Origin: Solanum dulcamara
Lineage: Eukaryota; Streptophyta; Magnoliopsida; Solanales; Solanaceae
Assembly (NCBI RefSeq): GCF_947179165.1
Contig: NC_077239.1
Coordinates: 65,881,134 to 65,945,133 of the forward strand
Direction of reading: 5' to 3'
Length of the DNA: 64,000 bases
Below the pieces are notes generated by a model that did not search any database, was not told where the DNA came from, and worked only from the letters and a program-made list of their open reading frames with translations. The translations under genes and the position numbers were made by a program. The first letter of the stretch is position 1, and each line of letters opens with the position of its first letter. Shown one piece after another: positions 48,053 through 59,760 of this stretch.

Positions 48053-48937
48053 TGTATCTTCTCTCTAGAAGCAAAAGCAGAAAATAATTTTTAATTAAAT
48101 AAAAATACCTAATCACTAATTTTATTTACCATACTTACCTTATAAATTCTCAAAGAGAAACAACCGCGAAAATATTATTGCTTCTCCCTCTCCGGTCTCC
48201 ACCAGGACTTTTTTCCCATTGTTTTCCATACTTTTTTGTTTTTACAAATTTTACTGCATCTCAAACAAGTTAGAGATATTTTTATGAATCATATTTAATT
48301 TAAGTATCTAATAGAAATAACTAAAACCATTTTTTTCTTTTAGAAAATATAATTGTAGCTTAAAAAAATAATTAAAAATAATGTTTTCATTTCAGATAAA
48401 TTAATTGTAAATTAAGTTTGTACATGTCCTTTCCGTAATTTAACGTTTATAAATATTTTTAATTTTTTTTTATCAAATACAATTTGTTTCTAAAATTTTT
48501 AAAAAAGTGACTCTCCAATAAATATTGACTAAAATAAAACTATTTCTCTCCCAAAGTACTCTAATCGTGAAAATTATTTTAACAAAGAGGCTTCTCAAAA
48601 TAAACAATTTAAGAATTTTGGCTTAACCAGATCTTTAATTTGAGATTTTTAATGGTTAAGACTTGTTAATTCAACAATCTTTCTTTTTCTTGATTTGGTG
48701 GTTGGTAACAACAGGTCAAGGTCATGGATTTGCTGCACGTTACATCACAAATTAATTAGTTTGATCATTTTAGTAAAATATATTGTTACCACGTAACCTC
48801 ATTTGACTTTTGCTTAAACATATCGTCAAGTTTATGATATTACCTTATATAAAAAGAAAATTTTGTACTCCAAGGCTAAAACCCACAACAAGAAAGAGAA
48901 AAAAAAAAGTTAAACAGAGATAGGATCCAATGTTATA
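48053..48937. other. AT-rich spacer upstream of the reductase gene
   Basis: No gene or clear repeat. Contains long A/T runs only. Confidence 0.5.
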
Positions 48938-49514
48938 CTTTCTTCGTCTCATTTTATGTGTTAATATTTGATTTAACAAGATATTTAAAAAAAGAAAGAT
49001 TTTGATTTAAAACAATCCTTATATATTTGTGTGTGTAAATCATTTCATTAAGGATAAAAGATGAATTTTAAAATCAATTTTTTTAGAAAAAATTACGTAA
49101 ATACACAACTTATTTTACCATATTCTCTTTAATTCCCTACCATTTGAAAAAATCACAAAAATCCATACTCTCTCATATTTTCTGATACATTACTGTATGC
49201 GATGAATCGGTCATACGTGATGTATCAGGACATCGGATACATCACTTTACGCGATGTATCGGTCGGATATATCAAGACGTCGAATACAATATTTTATGCG
49301 ATGTATCGGTCGGAAACATCATCAGGAAGTATGTGATGTATCTTAATTCAATCAAATTTAAGAAATTTTCGTAATTTAGAAAAGAATAGGAATAGCATGT
49401 AATTAGCTCTTAACAAAATGTGATTTGTATACTCCCTACTTATTTTTAATTATAGTAATATGACTTTTTTTTTTACACCGACTAAAAAAGAAATGTAAAC
49501 TGGGACGGAGAGAG
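48938..49514. mobile_element. Stowaway-like MITE near the reductase promoter
   Basis: Left CTTTCTTCGTCTCATTTTAT and right (inverted) CTCTCTCCGTCCCAGTTTAC are Stowaway/Tc1-mariner type ends (consensus CTCCCTCCGTCCC), each next to a TA dinucleotide (48936-48937, 49515-49516). At 577 bp it is long for this class and includes the GATACATC repeat block, so it may be two elements. It ends 15 bp upstream of the TATA box. Confidence 0.6.
49183..49345. repeat. GATACATC/GATGTATC repeat block
   Basis: Short direct and inverted repeats: GATGTATC occurs at about 49220, 49254, 49298 and 49335, and GATACAT at about 49182 and 49236, along with GCGATG(T/A)ATCGGTC (49199, 49251, 49295). Could fold into hairpins. 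Confidence 0.7.
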
Positions 49515-49528
49515 TATATTAGAGTATG

Positions 49529-49536
49529 TATAAATA
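49529..49536 (+). promoter_or_regulatory. TATA box of the reductase gene
   Basis: TATAAATA lies 71 bp upstream of the ATG at 49600, an ordinary plant core-promoter spacing with a short leader. Confidence 0.65.
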
Positions 49537-49599
49537 GGCAATGGAGTATCCTTCATATATAACAATTTCCATCACAAGAGAGAAAAAATTTAAGAAAAG

Positions 49600-52157
49600 A
49601 TGGGAAAAAGCAAAGTGTTGATAGTGGGGGGAACAGGTTACCTTGGGAAGAGATTGGTTAAAGCTAGTTTAGCAAATGGACATGACACATACATTTTGCA
49701 ACGTCCACAAATAGGAGCTGATATTGACAAACTTCAAATGCTTATTTCTTTTAAAATGCAGGGAGCTCACCTTGTAACTGCTTCTTTCAACAATCACCGG
49801 AGCCTCGTGGATGCGGTTAAACTCGTCGACGTTGTAATCTGTGCTATCTCTGGCGTCCATATTCGTAGCCACCATATCTTGATTCAACTCAAGCTTGTGG
49901 ATGCCATCAAAGAAGCTGGAAATACCAAGGTAGAGTTTAATTATGTAATTATCTTAAACGTTTTATGCAATTCTGTTATTTTATTTTATTTTATGACTTT
50001 CTTGAAGCAATTATTTTGAGCCATTTGGATAACTTTTGAAAAAAATAAATAAATCAAATTTTTATACGTATTTAGTTTTCCAAAACTGACTTTTTTTACC
50101 TAATTTCTAATAGTTGAATGACCTTCTCGATAATTAAGCTGATCACTATACAGAGATTTTTGCCATCTGAGTTTGGAACGGATCCAGCAAGAATGGAAAA
50201 TGCAATGGAGCCAGGTAGAGTCACATTTGATGATAAAATGATGGTAAGGAAAGCAATTGAAGAAGCTGGCATTCCTTTCACTTATGTCTCTGCTAATTGC
50301 TTTGCTGGTTACTTCCTTGGTGGCCTTTGTCAAATTGGTCACATCCTTCCTTCAACAGACTCTGTTGTCCTTCTTGGAGATGGCAACCAAAAAGGTAATT
50401 CTCTCTAAAAGATTTTTTTGCACTAACAAATCACTCCAAGGATATTTATAGGTAAGCTTCTTTAATATTAAAATTTAAGATTAACTATTATCCACTATCA
50501 GTGGAATTTTTTATTTTTTTTTAACACGGTCAGAGTCTTTTAAGGCTTACAACAGGTAAGGGTTCTTGATTATATTTATCTTTTAATATTAGATAATAAT
50601 TAAAAAAAATATTATAAGGTAACTTAAACTCTAATAGAAAGGCTTTCCATTCTTGGTTTCATCCTCAATTTTAGAGTATTTGTCTAGAGTACAATACACC
50701 ATTGAAACAACCACCAACACCATTTGAAGAAATCTTAAACCTAATAGTTTTTATTCATTTTTTTTTTGTGATTTAGAGATGTATAAGAGAAATTTGATTC
50801 TATTTACATAGTGATATATATTTTTTTGAGTATAAGTTTAATTATGTATAGAAGAACTCAAAATTTTCATCGGACAGAGAGATATGTACAATAACAGAAT
50901 TTTCAAGAAACTGATCTGAGAAGATGAGACTGAATTCTACAATCGTATAAATTTCCTTACATCAACAATGAACTTCTTGAGGCAATATTAATTATAAACT
51001 TGAAAAGATGATACATAGTTCCTTCAATTTATGATGAATGAATGTCTTAACTTTTCATTTTGAGTTTTGACATTTATTGGAGAAGATCAGAAGCTGAGGA
51101 GCTTAGGTGAGAGAAAAGACCGGGATATAAGGAGTGAGAAGATCAGTAGAGAGAGAGAGAGGAGACTAGTGTTAATAAAATAAAAATAAAATGAAAGGAA
51201 AATAACCAGCTATTAACAGTCAAAAGACTAACAATGTATAAAAAGCTGGTTCCACTGAAAGTGTATATTAGTTGATCTCACTAATGTAAAAAATTCTTTA
51301 TACTGATGATAAATGTAACTTAAATTCATATGAAAATTATTTGTAGTTTTAGGGCAAGCAACATTTTTTCTTTTTGAATAACCAAAGGTGAAACAACCTT
51401 GTTAAGCTGAGTTACCTGACAACTTTAGTTGCTTAGCCTTTTATAAAACAACTTTGTTGAGATGAGTTATTCGACAACTTGATAGAAAGTTGCAGCTACA
51501 CAAAAAGTGAGAAAACTTTTGATTTTATAAGTTATTTTATTTTAGTTCTTTTTCCCAAAGGTTATAAGAAATATAATTTTAATTAAGAAAGAAATCAGAA
51601 TGAGTTGCTTAGCCTTTATAAATTTTTTATTTTGTAATTAGATCTCTTTGTTTAATTTTGCAGCAATTTATGTGGACGAAGATGATATAGCAACTTATAC
51701 CATAAAGGCCATAGATGACCCAAGGACACTCAATAAAACGCTTTACCTTAGGCCTCCTAAAAACATACTTTCTCAAAGAGAGGTTGTTCAAATTTGGGAA
51801 AAGCTAATTGGCAAAGAGCTCAAAAAATCAACTCTTTCCAAAGAAGAATTTTTGGCTCCCATGAAGGGTAAGATCTATTTTATTTAAGAAAAACATGTAC
51901 TCCCTTTGTCTCAATTAATTTGATAGCATTTTTCAATTTAACGAACTATCAAAACTTAATCAAACTTTTTTTTTTTTGGAAACATAAAAATAGAGCTTGA
52001 GTATGCAGAACAAGTTGGATTGTGTCACTATTATCATGTATGCTATGAAGGATGCCTTACAAATTTTGAAATAGGAGAAGAAGGAGAAGAGGCATCAAGA
52101 CTCTATCCAGATGTTAAGTACACTACCGTGGAATGCTACATGAAGCGTTATGTATAA
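49600..52157 (+). CDS. PLR: Pinoresinol-lariciresinol reductase-like, 4 exons
   Basis: Exons 49600-49929, 50154-50394, 51664-51867 and 51994-52157 sum to 939 bp (312 aa), the usual length (about 311-317). All introns are GT-AG: 224, 1269 and 126 bp. It belongs to the PCBER/isoflavone reductase/PLR (atypical SDR) family. The N-terminal NADPH loop is VGGTGYLGKR (residues 9-18). The catalytic Lys is at residue 138 in TFDDKMMVRKAIEEAGIP, the position of the PLR catalytic lysine. RFLPSEFGTDPARM (111-124) and SANCFAGYFLGGLCQIGHIL are PLR/PCBER signatures. Activity expected: NADPH-dependent reduction of pinoresinol and/or lariciresinol in lignan synthesis, in the cytosol; substrate choice cannot be read from sequence. 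No stops or frameshifts are seen. Confidence 0.9.
50395..51663 (+). other. Intron 2 of the reductase gene
   Basis: 1269 bp, GTAATT...TTGCAG, with AT-rich sequence and a GA-rich tract (AGAGAGAGAGAGGAGA, about 51150). No embedded gene was recognised. Confidence 0.8.
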
Positions 52158-52661
52158 CCCTAATAAGCATGATATATATGTGTGTGTGTCTTGTAATTCT
52201 TGGCTTTGGCTTTGTAAGAAATTAACTTATATGATTATTTTCAAATATATTGCATGTGCTACCATTCCTTGAATATTCAATCCATCCATATTTTGTTTGA
52301 GATTGATATTTGGAGACAGAGAGGCAACTCTCTTGTGATTATTGAAGGGAGGGGACTCGACTTTAAATAGAGTCCCATTCGCCTCCTGGTTCCATGTTCC
52401 ACGTTTCACACACACAAATACTTGTCAAAAATAAAAAATCAATTGTAGTACTAGTCTGGGTTGGCTCTTATTGTGCAACAATCAGCTTAGCTTACTGTGC
52501 GCGAAAATGCATGCCTCGAGATATTAGAATCTGGTTGTCCTTAGTTGGATCGCTAGCTGCCAGTAAGATTAGGGAAATGTAGGACCTTGATTTGGCTGGC
52601 TGCCCCAAGAGAGCTTATTGTTACCCCAATTATTGTTTCGGGGAAACAAATTTTCTTTGTG
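52158..52661. other. 3' flank of the reductase gene
   Basis: Probable 3' UTR (TGTGTGTGTGTCTTGTAATTC) then spacer; no gene seen. Confidence 0.5.
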
Positions 52662-52666
52662 CGATA

Positions 52667-52966
52667 TATTGAGAAGATCAGTTAGGGTCTATTTAAGTTA
52701 GAAGGGTAAAACTGTAACGTCCCCTTTCCTAATGTTAGTAACAGTTGTTAAAGATTAGTTATAACTAATCTTAGTCAGTTATAATGAGCTAGAATCAGCT
52801 GATCAATTAATTGTATATATACACCCTCATTTGTACACAATCAGTACTACAGACATACTATCTTTATCTCAATTAACTCTTCTCCCTCTTCTTCTCCTCA
52901 CTGATTTCTATCTTCTTCTTTCTGGAGCAACTCCATAAACATGAATGGAGATTGCTAACTTCTACA
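52667..52966 (+). repeat. 5' LTR of copia #7
   Basis: TATTGAGAAGATCAGTTAGG to TAACTTCTACA; TATA in TGTATATATACACC (about 52812). Nearly identical to the outer parts of 61573-62375. Confidence 0.93.
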
Positions 52967-53166
52967 TGGTATCAGAGCAGAGCAGTAAAGATCTGCTAAG
53001 CTTCTGCATTCAACTTGCTCTTATCTGCTGAATAAATCACACAAGCCAATTTCATCGATTGACCAATTTTCTTCTCAAAGATTTTGGTTTCTTTCTAAGT
53101 TCTGAAAACAGAAGTTCTCATTCTCTGAGTCAAAGTTGGAATTTTTGGAATTAGCTTCAGTTTTAT

Positions 53167-53271
53167 GTCAACAATAGAGTCTGAAAACACAATTGGAAAT
53201 GCAAATGTAGTCAATCCATTGTAGTCCACTAACACTCAAGCGAGGAATGGAGCTGGTCAAGTCTTGGACCA
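53167..53271 (+). pseudogene. copia #7 gag start
   Basis: ATG at 53167: MSTIESENTIGNANVVNPL, stop at 53222, then STNTQARNGAGQVLDHN up to the insertion at 53277. The rest of gag resumes at 55898. Confidence 0.7.
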
Positions 53272-53276
53272 TAATC

Positions 53277-53669
53277 TGTTGGGAAAGAAGCACACCGACT
53301 AATTTCCGTCAAGGACTGCCTTCAAGCAGAAAATAATAATAGAGAAATTTAAAGAAAATAATAACAACACAAGATTTAATGTGAAAATTCAATGCGGAAA
53401 AAACCACGAACCACCCAGAAATGTTTCTCACACACCCAAATACCTAAAATACTATACCCAAGAGAACCTTCCCTATATCTCTCAATGGTAAAAAAAATAG
53501 TATACCATGTATTTTATACATTTTGATATTTGCTGTATTTTTGGTGTATTCTAAACCAAAGAGCTAAACTCCTTTTATAAGTACAAAAACAAAAAAACAT
53601 TTCTTCTCCATCCGATGTGGGAGTAGCCATTTTTGACTTTTTCCCCCTCCTTTTTCAAACCTACCAACA
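53277..53669 (-). repeat. 3' LTR of the gag-only element (left)
   Basis: 393 bp. It matches 55451-55892, which has about 50 extra bases (around 55589-55640). Confidence 0.88.
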
Positions 53670-54091
53670 AATCTCCACCTTTGAAAAAGAAGGAGAAAAA
53701 ATACCAATCATTGGCCCTTTACAGTTGTCTAGCTACACATAATAGAATCAGTTCCTCACCTGACTCAAAAACCGACCAACCATGCGCAACAACAACCTTC
53801 ACATTGTCTGCTACTGACAATCATAATTCTAATATCAAGAATTTTCATTCCCCCACCATAAAGAGTATATTAACTTAGATTGAAGAACCAATCCAAGAAT
53901 TTCCACTTAAATCACTTTCCAATTTCAAGAATTTCAATTTCGGCTCATGTCGAAAAACTTGCTAATAACATATGGTGCAACCCTCTTGTTGATTTCTTGA
54001 GAGTTCATTAGCCATCGACATCTTTTCCACCACACATCTTGCATCACCTATCAACCAATGCTCATATGCAAACTTGTGGACCAGTTACCAT

Positions 54092-54977
54092 TTAAACATC
54101 CTCTTCCATAGCAATTTTAAAGGTAGCATTCATGACATGAGGATTTTCATCTTTCTTACAAAAGAATATCACCCCCCTTGGAGACAACATTGGCAGCATT
54201 TTCTTTGGAGCTTCCAGCCGAACTAGCCCCATTATTTGGACATTTACTCTTAACATGTCCCAGTTGACCACAATCCTAGCAAATGATCTTTTTCTTGGAG
54301 CCTTTATTTTGCTTTCATTTTCCTTTAACAATAAGAACTGAATTTTCTTGAGATTTTTCATCTCCATTCTTCAATCTTTTTTCTTTGGAAATTAATTTGC
54401 TAGTCACTTTCGAGAAAATCACAGTTTCCTTCCTATACATTAAAATGGGTTGCATGAGCCTATAACAAGATGGAAGAGACCAGATGAGTCGAGGTGTCTT
54501 GTCTTCATCATCAATTTTCACTCCAATTGATTCTAATTTAGAAACAATCTCATTCAAGACACTCAGATGATCAGAAATAGTTGTACCTTCATCTATTTGC
54601 AATTTATGAAATTGTTCCTTCAAATATAATCTATCTGAAATACTTTTGGTTTGGTACGATTCTTCAAGTTACTCCCACAACTCCTTTGTTGTAGACAATT
54701 CAATCACATTAGCAAGAATATTTTTAGCTAAACACAAACGAATCTGACTTACCGCTTTCATGTCTAGCTCTTCCCACTCTCCATCACTAATTTTGGATTT
54801 TTTTGAGTCTCCACTGTTTTCAGATTTTTCTGAACCCTTGTCATCTTTTCCGCTAGTTGGTCTCCCTTTCAACGCCTTATGTAATCCAGATTGAATTAAC
54901 ACATCCTTGACTTGCACTTGCCACAAGCCAAAATTAATTCTTCCATCAAATTTCTCAATGTCAATTTTTATCCCCAT
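54092..54977 (-). pseudogene. Gag of the gag-only copia element
   Basis: Starts at 54977: MGIKIDIEKFDGRINFGLWQ, a copia gag N terminus. It passes a stop near 54669, then LKEQFHKLQIDEGTTISDHL (UBN2-type gag). A second stop falls near 54315, just before the zinc knuckle CQDCGQLGHVKSKC (about 54285-54245). The last frame ends at 54092 with no protease sequence after it. Two stops and a frame change make it non-functional today. Confidence 0.85.
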
Positions 54978-55450
54978 CTTGCTTATGAGTACAACTAGAT
55001 GGACAATAGTACTGAAAAAGTATCCACTAAATTAGTTCGCAGAAAAGAGAGGTGGATCACAACGTATATACTTAAGTACCAATTCTTTCCTTAGACAAAA
55101 CTTCTTTAGATTGTACTTATTCCACTATTACCAAAAATACAAGTACCCCAAAGCAACTCTACCAGAATAGAAAAATCCACCAGAATCAGACTTCACTTGC
55201 TACTCCACCAGGACGAAACTTCTACTTGAAAATAATAATTCTAATTCAGAAATTTTTTCTGATGTGGAAGATCAGAAAAAGCTGCAACCACAGAGTATCC
55301 TAAAATTTCAAAAAGAATTATTTCATATCAAAGACTCAATAATTCTAATTTAGAAATTTTTTCTGATTTGGAAGATCAGACAAAACTGCAACCACAGAGC
55401 ATACTAAAATTTCTAAAGAATTATTCCACACCTAAGGTTCTGATACCACT

Positions 55451-55892
55451 TGTTGAAAAAAAAAACCGACTAATTTCCGTCTCTTTCGGATCGCCTTCAA
55501 GCAGAAAATAATATCAGAGAAATTTAAAGAAAATAACAACAACACAAAATTTAATGTGGAAATCCAATGCAGAAAAAACCACGGATCACCCATAAAAATA
55601 TTCACTATATGAAAATTATTACAATCATATAATATACAATATTTTTCTCACACACCCAAATACCTAAAATACTATACCCAAAAGAACCTTTCCTAAATCT
55701 TTTAATGGTAAAAAAAATACTATATCATGTATTTTATATATTTTGATATTTGGTATATTTTTGATGTGTTCTAAACCAAGTAGCTAATCTCCTTTTATAA
55801 ATACAAAAACAAAACAAAAAACATTTCTTGTCCATCCAATGGGGGGATAAGTCATTTTTGACTTTTTTCCTCCTTTTACAAACCTACCAACA
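55451..55892 (-). repeat. 5' LTR of the gag-only element (right)
   Basis: 442 bp. The start is damaged by an A-run (TGTTGAAAAAAAAAA). Partner of 53277-53669. Confidence 0.88.
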
Positions 55893-55897
55893 TAATC

Positions 55898-56235
55898 ACC
55901 CCTTGCATCTTCATTTTGGTGATGTAAGTCGCATTTCACTGATTTCTTTATAGTTGACTGATTTTGAAAATTACTCTTTATGGAGTAAATACATGTGAAT
56001 TGTTCTTTTAGGGAGAAATAAACTAGGGTTTGTAGATGGATCTTGGACAAAAGAGAGCTTTAGTCAAGAATTGGGATATCAATGGAAAAGGTGTAACACC
56101 ATAGTTCAATCTTGGTTGTTGAATACTATTTCCACTAATCTGTTAAGGGGTGTGGTATATGCTGTTAGTGCTCATGAAGTTTGGGAGGATCTAAAAGAAA
56201 AATTTGACAAGGTAGATGGGTCTATGTTGAATATT
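55898..56235 (+). pseudogene. copia #7 gag, middle part
   Basis: Reads VLLGRNKLGFVDGSWTKESF (from about 56005), then HEVWEDLKEKFDKVDGSMLN (about 56175): the UBN2 gag region. It stops at copia #8 inserted at 56236. Compare KRYNKIDGSKTFNLHKEI in copia #5. Confidence 0.8.
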
Positions 56236-58165
56236 TGTTTTAGAACTGTTTAAGTTTTTACTGCAGTAATTTTAATAAGATGGACCTAGTTAACTAGTTA
56301 GTTTTTTTAATTAGGAGTTGAATTCTCTTTGAATTTTGAATAAATAGTATTTTATAAACTTTAGGAGTTTGATATTTTCAGCAAATCTTTTTGCTTATTT
56401 TTAGGTTTAGAAGTTAGTAGTTTTGTTATAAATTATATTTTTACATTGCAGTCAAAATATATCAGTCTTTCAACTTTAGTTTATAAGTTTTCTTTCTTGT
56501 TTTTCATTCTTTTAATATTTTTATTCGTTTTCTGCAAATTCTTCTTTTTAAAACCAACAATTGATATCTAGGGCCATTTTTCTTAACGGACCTATGAGTG
56601 AAGAGATGATTCTGAAAATAGTTTTTCACGAATGGCTCCATCTGTTTTGATGGTGAAAATTATCAATTATGGGCGGTAAAAATGAAAACTTACTTGGAGG
56701 CTCTTGATCTTTGGGAAGCTGTGGAAGGGGATTATTTAATTAATCCACTACCAAATAATCCCACTATAGCTCAAATCAAGAGTCACAAGGAAAAGAAAAC
56801 CATGAAGTCTAAGGCGAAGGCAACTTTGTTTGCTTCTGTTTCAATAACTATCTTCACAAGAATTATGTCTCTCACATCACCAAAAGAAATTTGGGATTAT
56901 CCGAAGAAAGAATATACTGGAGATGAAAGAATTCGAGGAATGCAAGTATTGAATTTAATAAGGGAGTTCGAGTTACAGAGAATGAAAGACTCCGAGACAG
57001 ATTGCTTGTCATAGTTAACAAGGTAAGATTACTAGGCACTGAATTTAAAGATTCAAGAATTGTTGAAAAAATTCTTGTTACAGTGCCTGAAAGATATGAA
57101 GCATGTATGACTAATTAGAAAATACACATGATCTGTCCAAGATTACCTTGGCAGAATTGTTAAATTCTTTTCAGGCACAAGAGAAAAGAAGACTTATGAG
57201 GCAAGATGGTATAGTTGAAGGAGCCTTAGCAGCCAGCCATAAAACTCAAAATAGGGTAAAAATTTCAAAAATTATCCACCTTGTGAGCACGGTGAAAAAA
57301 TGGGTCATCCACTATACAGATGTTGGAAAAGGCCAGATGCAAAGTGTAGCAAGTGCAACTATCTTGGCCATGAAACAATTATTTGCAAAAATAAATTTGA
57401 GAACCATGAAGTAGATGCATGTGTGGTCAATGAAGAAGAAGAAGACCATCTTTTTGTTGCAACATGTATCTCAAGTAAGGTTTCAACAAATTTCTGGTTG
57501 ATTGATAGTGGTTGCACTAACCACATGACTTATGACAAGAGTTTGTTTGAAGAAATAAAGCCTACTGAAATATTCAAAGTTAGGATCGAAAATGGTGATC
57601 AGATTCTTGTTGAAGGAAAAGGAACTGTTGTCATCAAAACAAGTTCAGGTAATAAGAAAATTTCAGATGTTCTTTATGTACCTGATATTGATCAAAACTT
57701 GTTGAGTATTTGTCAGTTGATAGAAAAAGGATACAAAGTATCTTTTGAGGATAAGCATTGCTTCATCATTGATGGTGTTGGAAAAGAAGTTTTAAACATT
57801 CAGAGGAGAGGTAAACATTTTTTATTTGATCCAATGAAAGATGTTTCTGTAGAACATGAAAAAGATCATAGGATGGAAAAGTTAGAAGATGATCCTCAAA
57901 TTGAAAAAGCACAAGGAAAATGTGAACCTGCTAGGTTCAAAGGAGCTTTTAATGTTCCTAAAGAAATTGAAGCAATGAAAGAGTTATCTATGTTTCAGAA
58001 AAATAAAATAGGTAAGTTTAAATTCAAGATGCAAACGAAGCAGGAAGACATGCCAAAAAGATTTAGTACTCAAAGGTTGCATTCAAAACGAGAAGTGAAT
58101 TTAGTTCACTACAAGCCCAAAGATAAATCTGCAGATTTATTCAGAAGATCACTTTCGGTTACCGA
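56236..58165 (+). mobile_element. Copia element #8, pol deleted, no 3' LTR
   Basis: 5' LTR 56236-56559 (TGTTTTAGAACTG to AAACCAACA), then a mutated primer site TTGATATCTAGGGCC. Gag covers about 56636-57300, with a zinc knuckle at about 57309 and protease at 57492-57800. Sequence then jumps to the very end of RNase H (REVNLVHYKPKDKSADLFRR, about 58090-58150). Nothing like a 3' LTR follows; copia #7 gag-protease resumes near 58165. A large deletion removed pol core and the 3' LTR. Confidence 0.8.
56631..57300 (+). pseudogene. copia #8 gag, broken
   Basis: 56682-57014: MKTYLEALDLWEAVEGDYLI, then TSPKEIWDYPKKEYTGDERI and LNLIREFELQRMKD, a standard copia gag (DUF4219/UBN2). After a frame change, 57148-57240 reads MAELLNSFQAQEKRRLMRQD. 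Stops near 57013 and 57117 interrupt it. Confidence 0.85.
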
Positions 58166-58463
58166 GTGTGAAGATCCCAAGATAGAAGATCACTCTCAGG
58201 GACCTCAAGGTTCAGGACATAATGGCATTATGGTACAGACAGGGGCATGTGCTTTCACTCAAAGCCAGTATGATCAAATTGTCCAGTTACTCAATCAGAC
58301 TCAATTGAATACCAATACAAGTGCAGGACCTTCTGTAAATGTTGCGGGTAAAGAGTCAGGTATATCAAAATATAAGGCTTTTCTTTTGCCAAAAATCCTT
58401 AAACAATGGATTATTGACACAGGTTCCACAAATCATATGGTGTCTGATAAGGATATGTTATAA
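57300..58463 (+). pseudogene. 387-codon frame fusing copia #8 and copia #7
   Basis: A single stop-free frame made of unrelated parts. The start is the copia #8 zinc knuckle CSKCNYLGHETIICKNKF. Next is copia #8 protease with WLIDSGCTNHMTYDKSLF (intact DSG) and LYVPDIDQNLLSICQLIEKG. An acidic joining part follows, then the RNase H tail REVNLVHYKPKDKSADLF. After that comes copia #7 gag-protease linker (CAFTQSQYDQIVQLLNQTQL) and the copia #7 protease start ILKQWIIDTGSTNHMVSDKD. It thus holds two protease active-site motifs. Whether it is expressed is unknown. It is a product of nesting plus deletion and not a designed gene. Confidence 0.8.
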
Positions 58464-58789
58464 AGAGTCAATAAGGGAAAATACAGACTCCAAGGGGGTC
58501 CAGTTACCTAATGGAGATGGTGCTCAGATAACTCATATTGGTTCAAGCTCCATCTCTAATTAGAGTCCCTTGAACAATGTAATTTACAACCACAGTTTAA
58601 GTATAATCTTATGTGAGTCTTCAAGGCAACTAAAGAACTGAATCTTGTAGCTTCCTTTTATCCTAACTTTTTTTTTTCAGGATATCTCAAATGGGGAGGT
58701 GAAGGTGATTGGTAAAGAGAGTGATGGCCTATATCGTTGCTCAATCAAACTACTGGGAAAATAAGAAGAGTCAGTTTATTTGCTCAATG

Positions 58790-59760
58790 ATTAGTGTCTG
58801 TCAATGAAGCTGATGTAACCTTGGGATATAAAAGATTAGGACATGTCTCTAGTGCTATCCTAAGTACCATGTTATCTATTAAAAATCAAAATTTAGTTGA
58901 TATAGTCAAAAGGAGTGATATCTGTCCATGTGCCAAACAGTGCAAATTACCTTTTCCTAGCAGTTCTATTAAGACTGTTGGTAGTTTTGATCTTATAAAC
59001 ATGGATGTATGGGTCTCTACAAAGTACAAACTTTTGATGGAAATAAATATTTTTTTGACTATAGTAGATGATTACACAAGAATGAAATGGATTTATTTGT
59101 TGAAACTGAAATCTGATGTATGTACTGTAGTTTCTATCTTTTTGCAGTATGTTAAAATTCAGTTCAATAAAACAGTGAAGGTCATAAGATCTGATAATGA
59201 TGCTGAGTTTGTGAATGATATATGTAGTAGCCTATTTGGACAATTAGGTATAATACACCAAAGATCTTGTTCATACACACCACAACAAAATGGTGTAGGA
59301 GAAAGGAAACATAGACATATTCTAGAAGTAAAAAGTGATATTAGATTTCAAGCCAACATTCCTCTTTAAGTTCTGGGGACACTGTGTAAAAGCATCTGTA
59401 TATCTAATTAATAGGTTACACTCATCAATGATAAACATGTCCCCTTATGAGAAGTTGTATAATGCTATAACTTTTCTAGGCCATCTAAGAGTTCTTGGAT
59501 GTCTTTGCTATGCTAAAAATCTAGCAGAAACTAAAAAATTACAATCTAGAGCCAGAACTGGAGTATTAATGGGATACTCAGAAGTTCAGAAAGGCTATAT
59601 TCTTTATGATCTTACTAACAAATATTTCTTTGTCAACAGAGATGTCTCATTTAGAGAGTCTGAATTTCCTTTCAAGGAGTTTAACAAAGACAACCCAGTG
59701 TTTGTTCATAATATAGTGCCTCAAATGGAGAGTCACTCTGCAGATATTCCTGACAGTTAG
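58790..59760 (+). pseudogene. copia #7 GAG-pre-integrase and integrase
   Basis: 58794-59369: LGYKRLGHVSSAILSTMLSI, then CPCAKQCKLPFP (zinc HHCC). The integrase core has LINMDVW (first Asp), KVIRSDNDAEFVND (second Asp) and QQNGVGERKHRHILEV (Glu). A frameshift near 59340 leads to 59335-59760 (GHCVKASVYLINRLHSSMIN, then RTGVLMGYSEVQKGYILYDL). The triad is present but the frame is split, so it is not functional as one protein. Confidence 0.88.

Larger units (their letters stand above)
53277..55892 (-). mobile_element. Gag-only copia-type LTR element (2.6 kb)
   Basis: Perfect TSD TAATC (53272-53276 and 55893-55897). LTRs 53277-53669 and 55451-55892, both TGTTG...CCAACA, reading on the minus strand. 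The minus-strand PBS (TGGTATCAGAACC) is beside the right LTR, and the purine tract AAAGGTGGAGATT beside the left. The only coding region is gag (54977-54092); no protease, integrase or RT is present. This is the layout of non-autonomous TR-GAG elements, which rely on proteins from full-length relatives. An internal deletion is the alternative. Confidence 0.88.

Noticed and set aside
49183..49345. CRISPR-like array
   Set aside because: Repeats are short, irregular, in both orientations and in a plant nuclear promoter; they fit a MITE interior.
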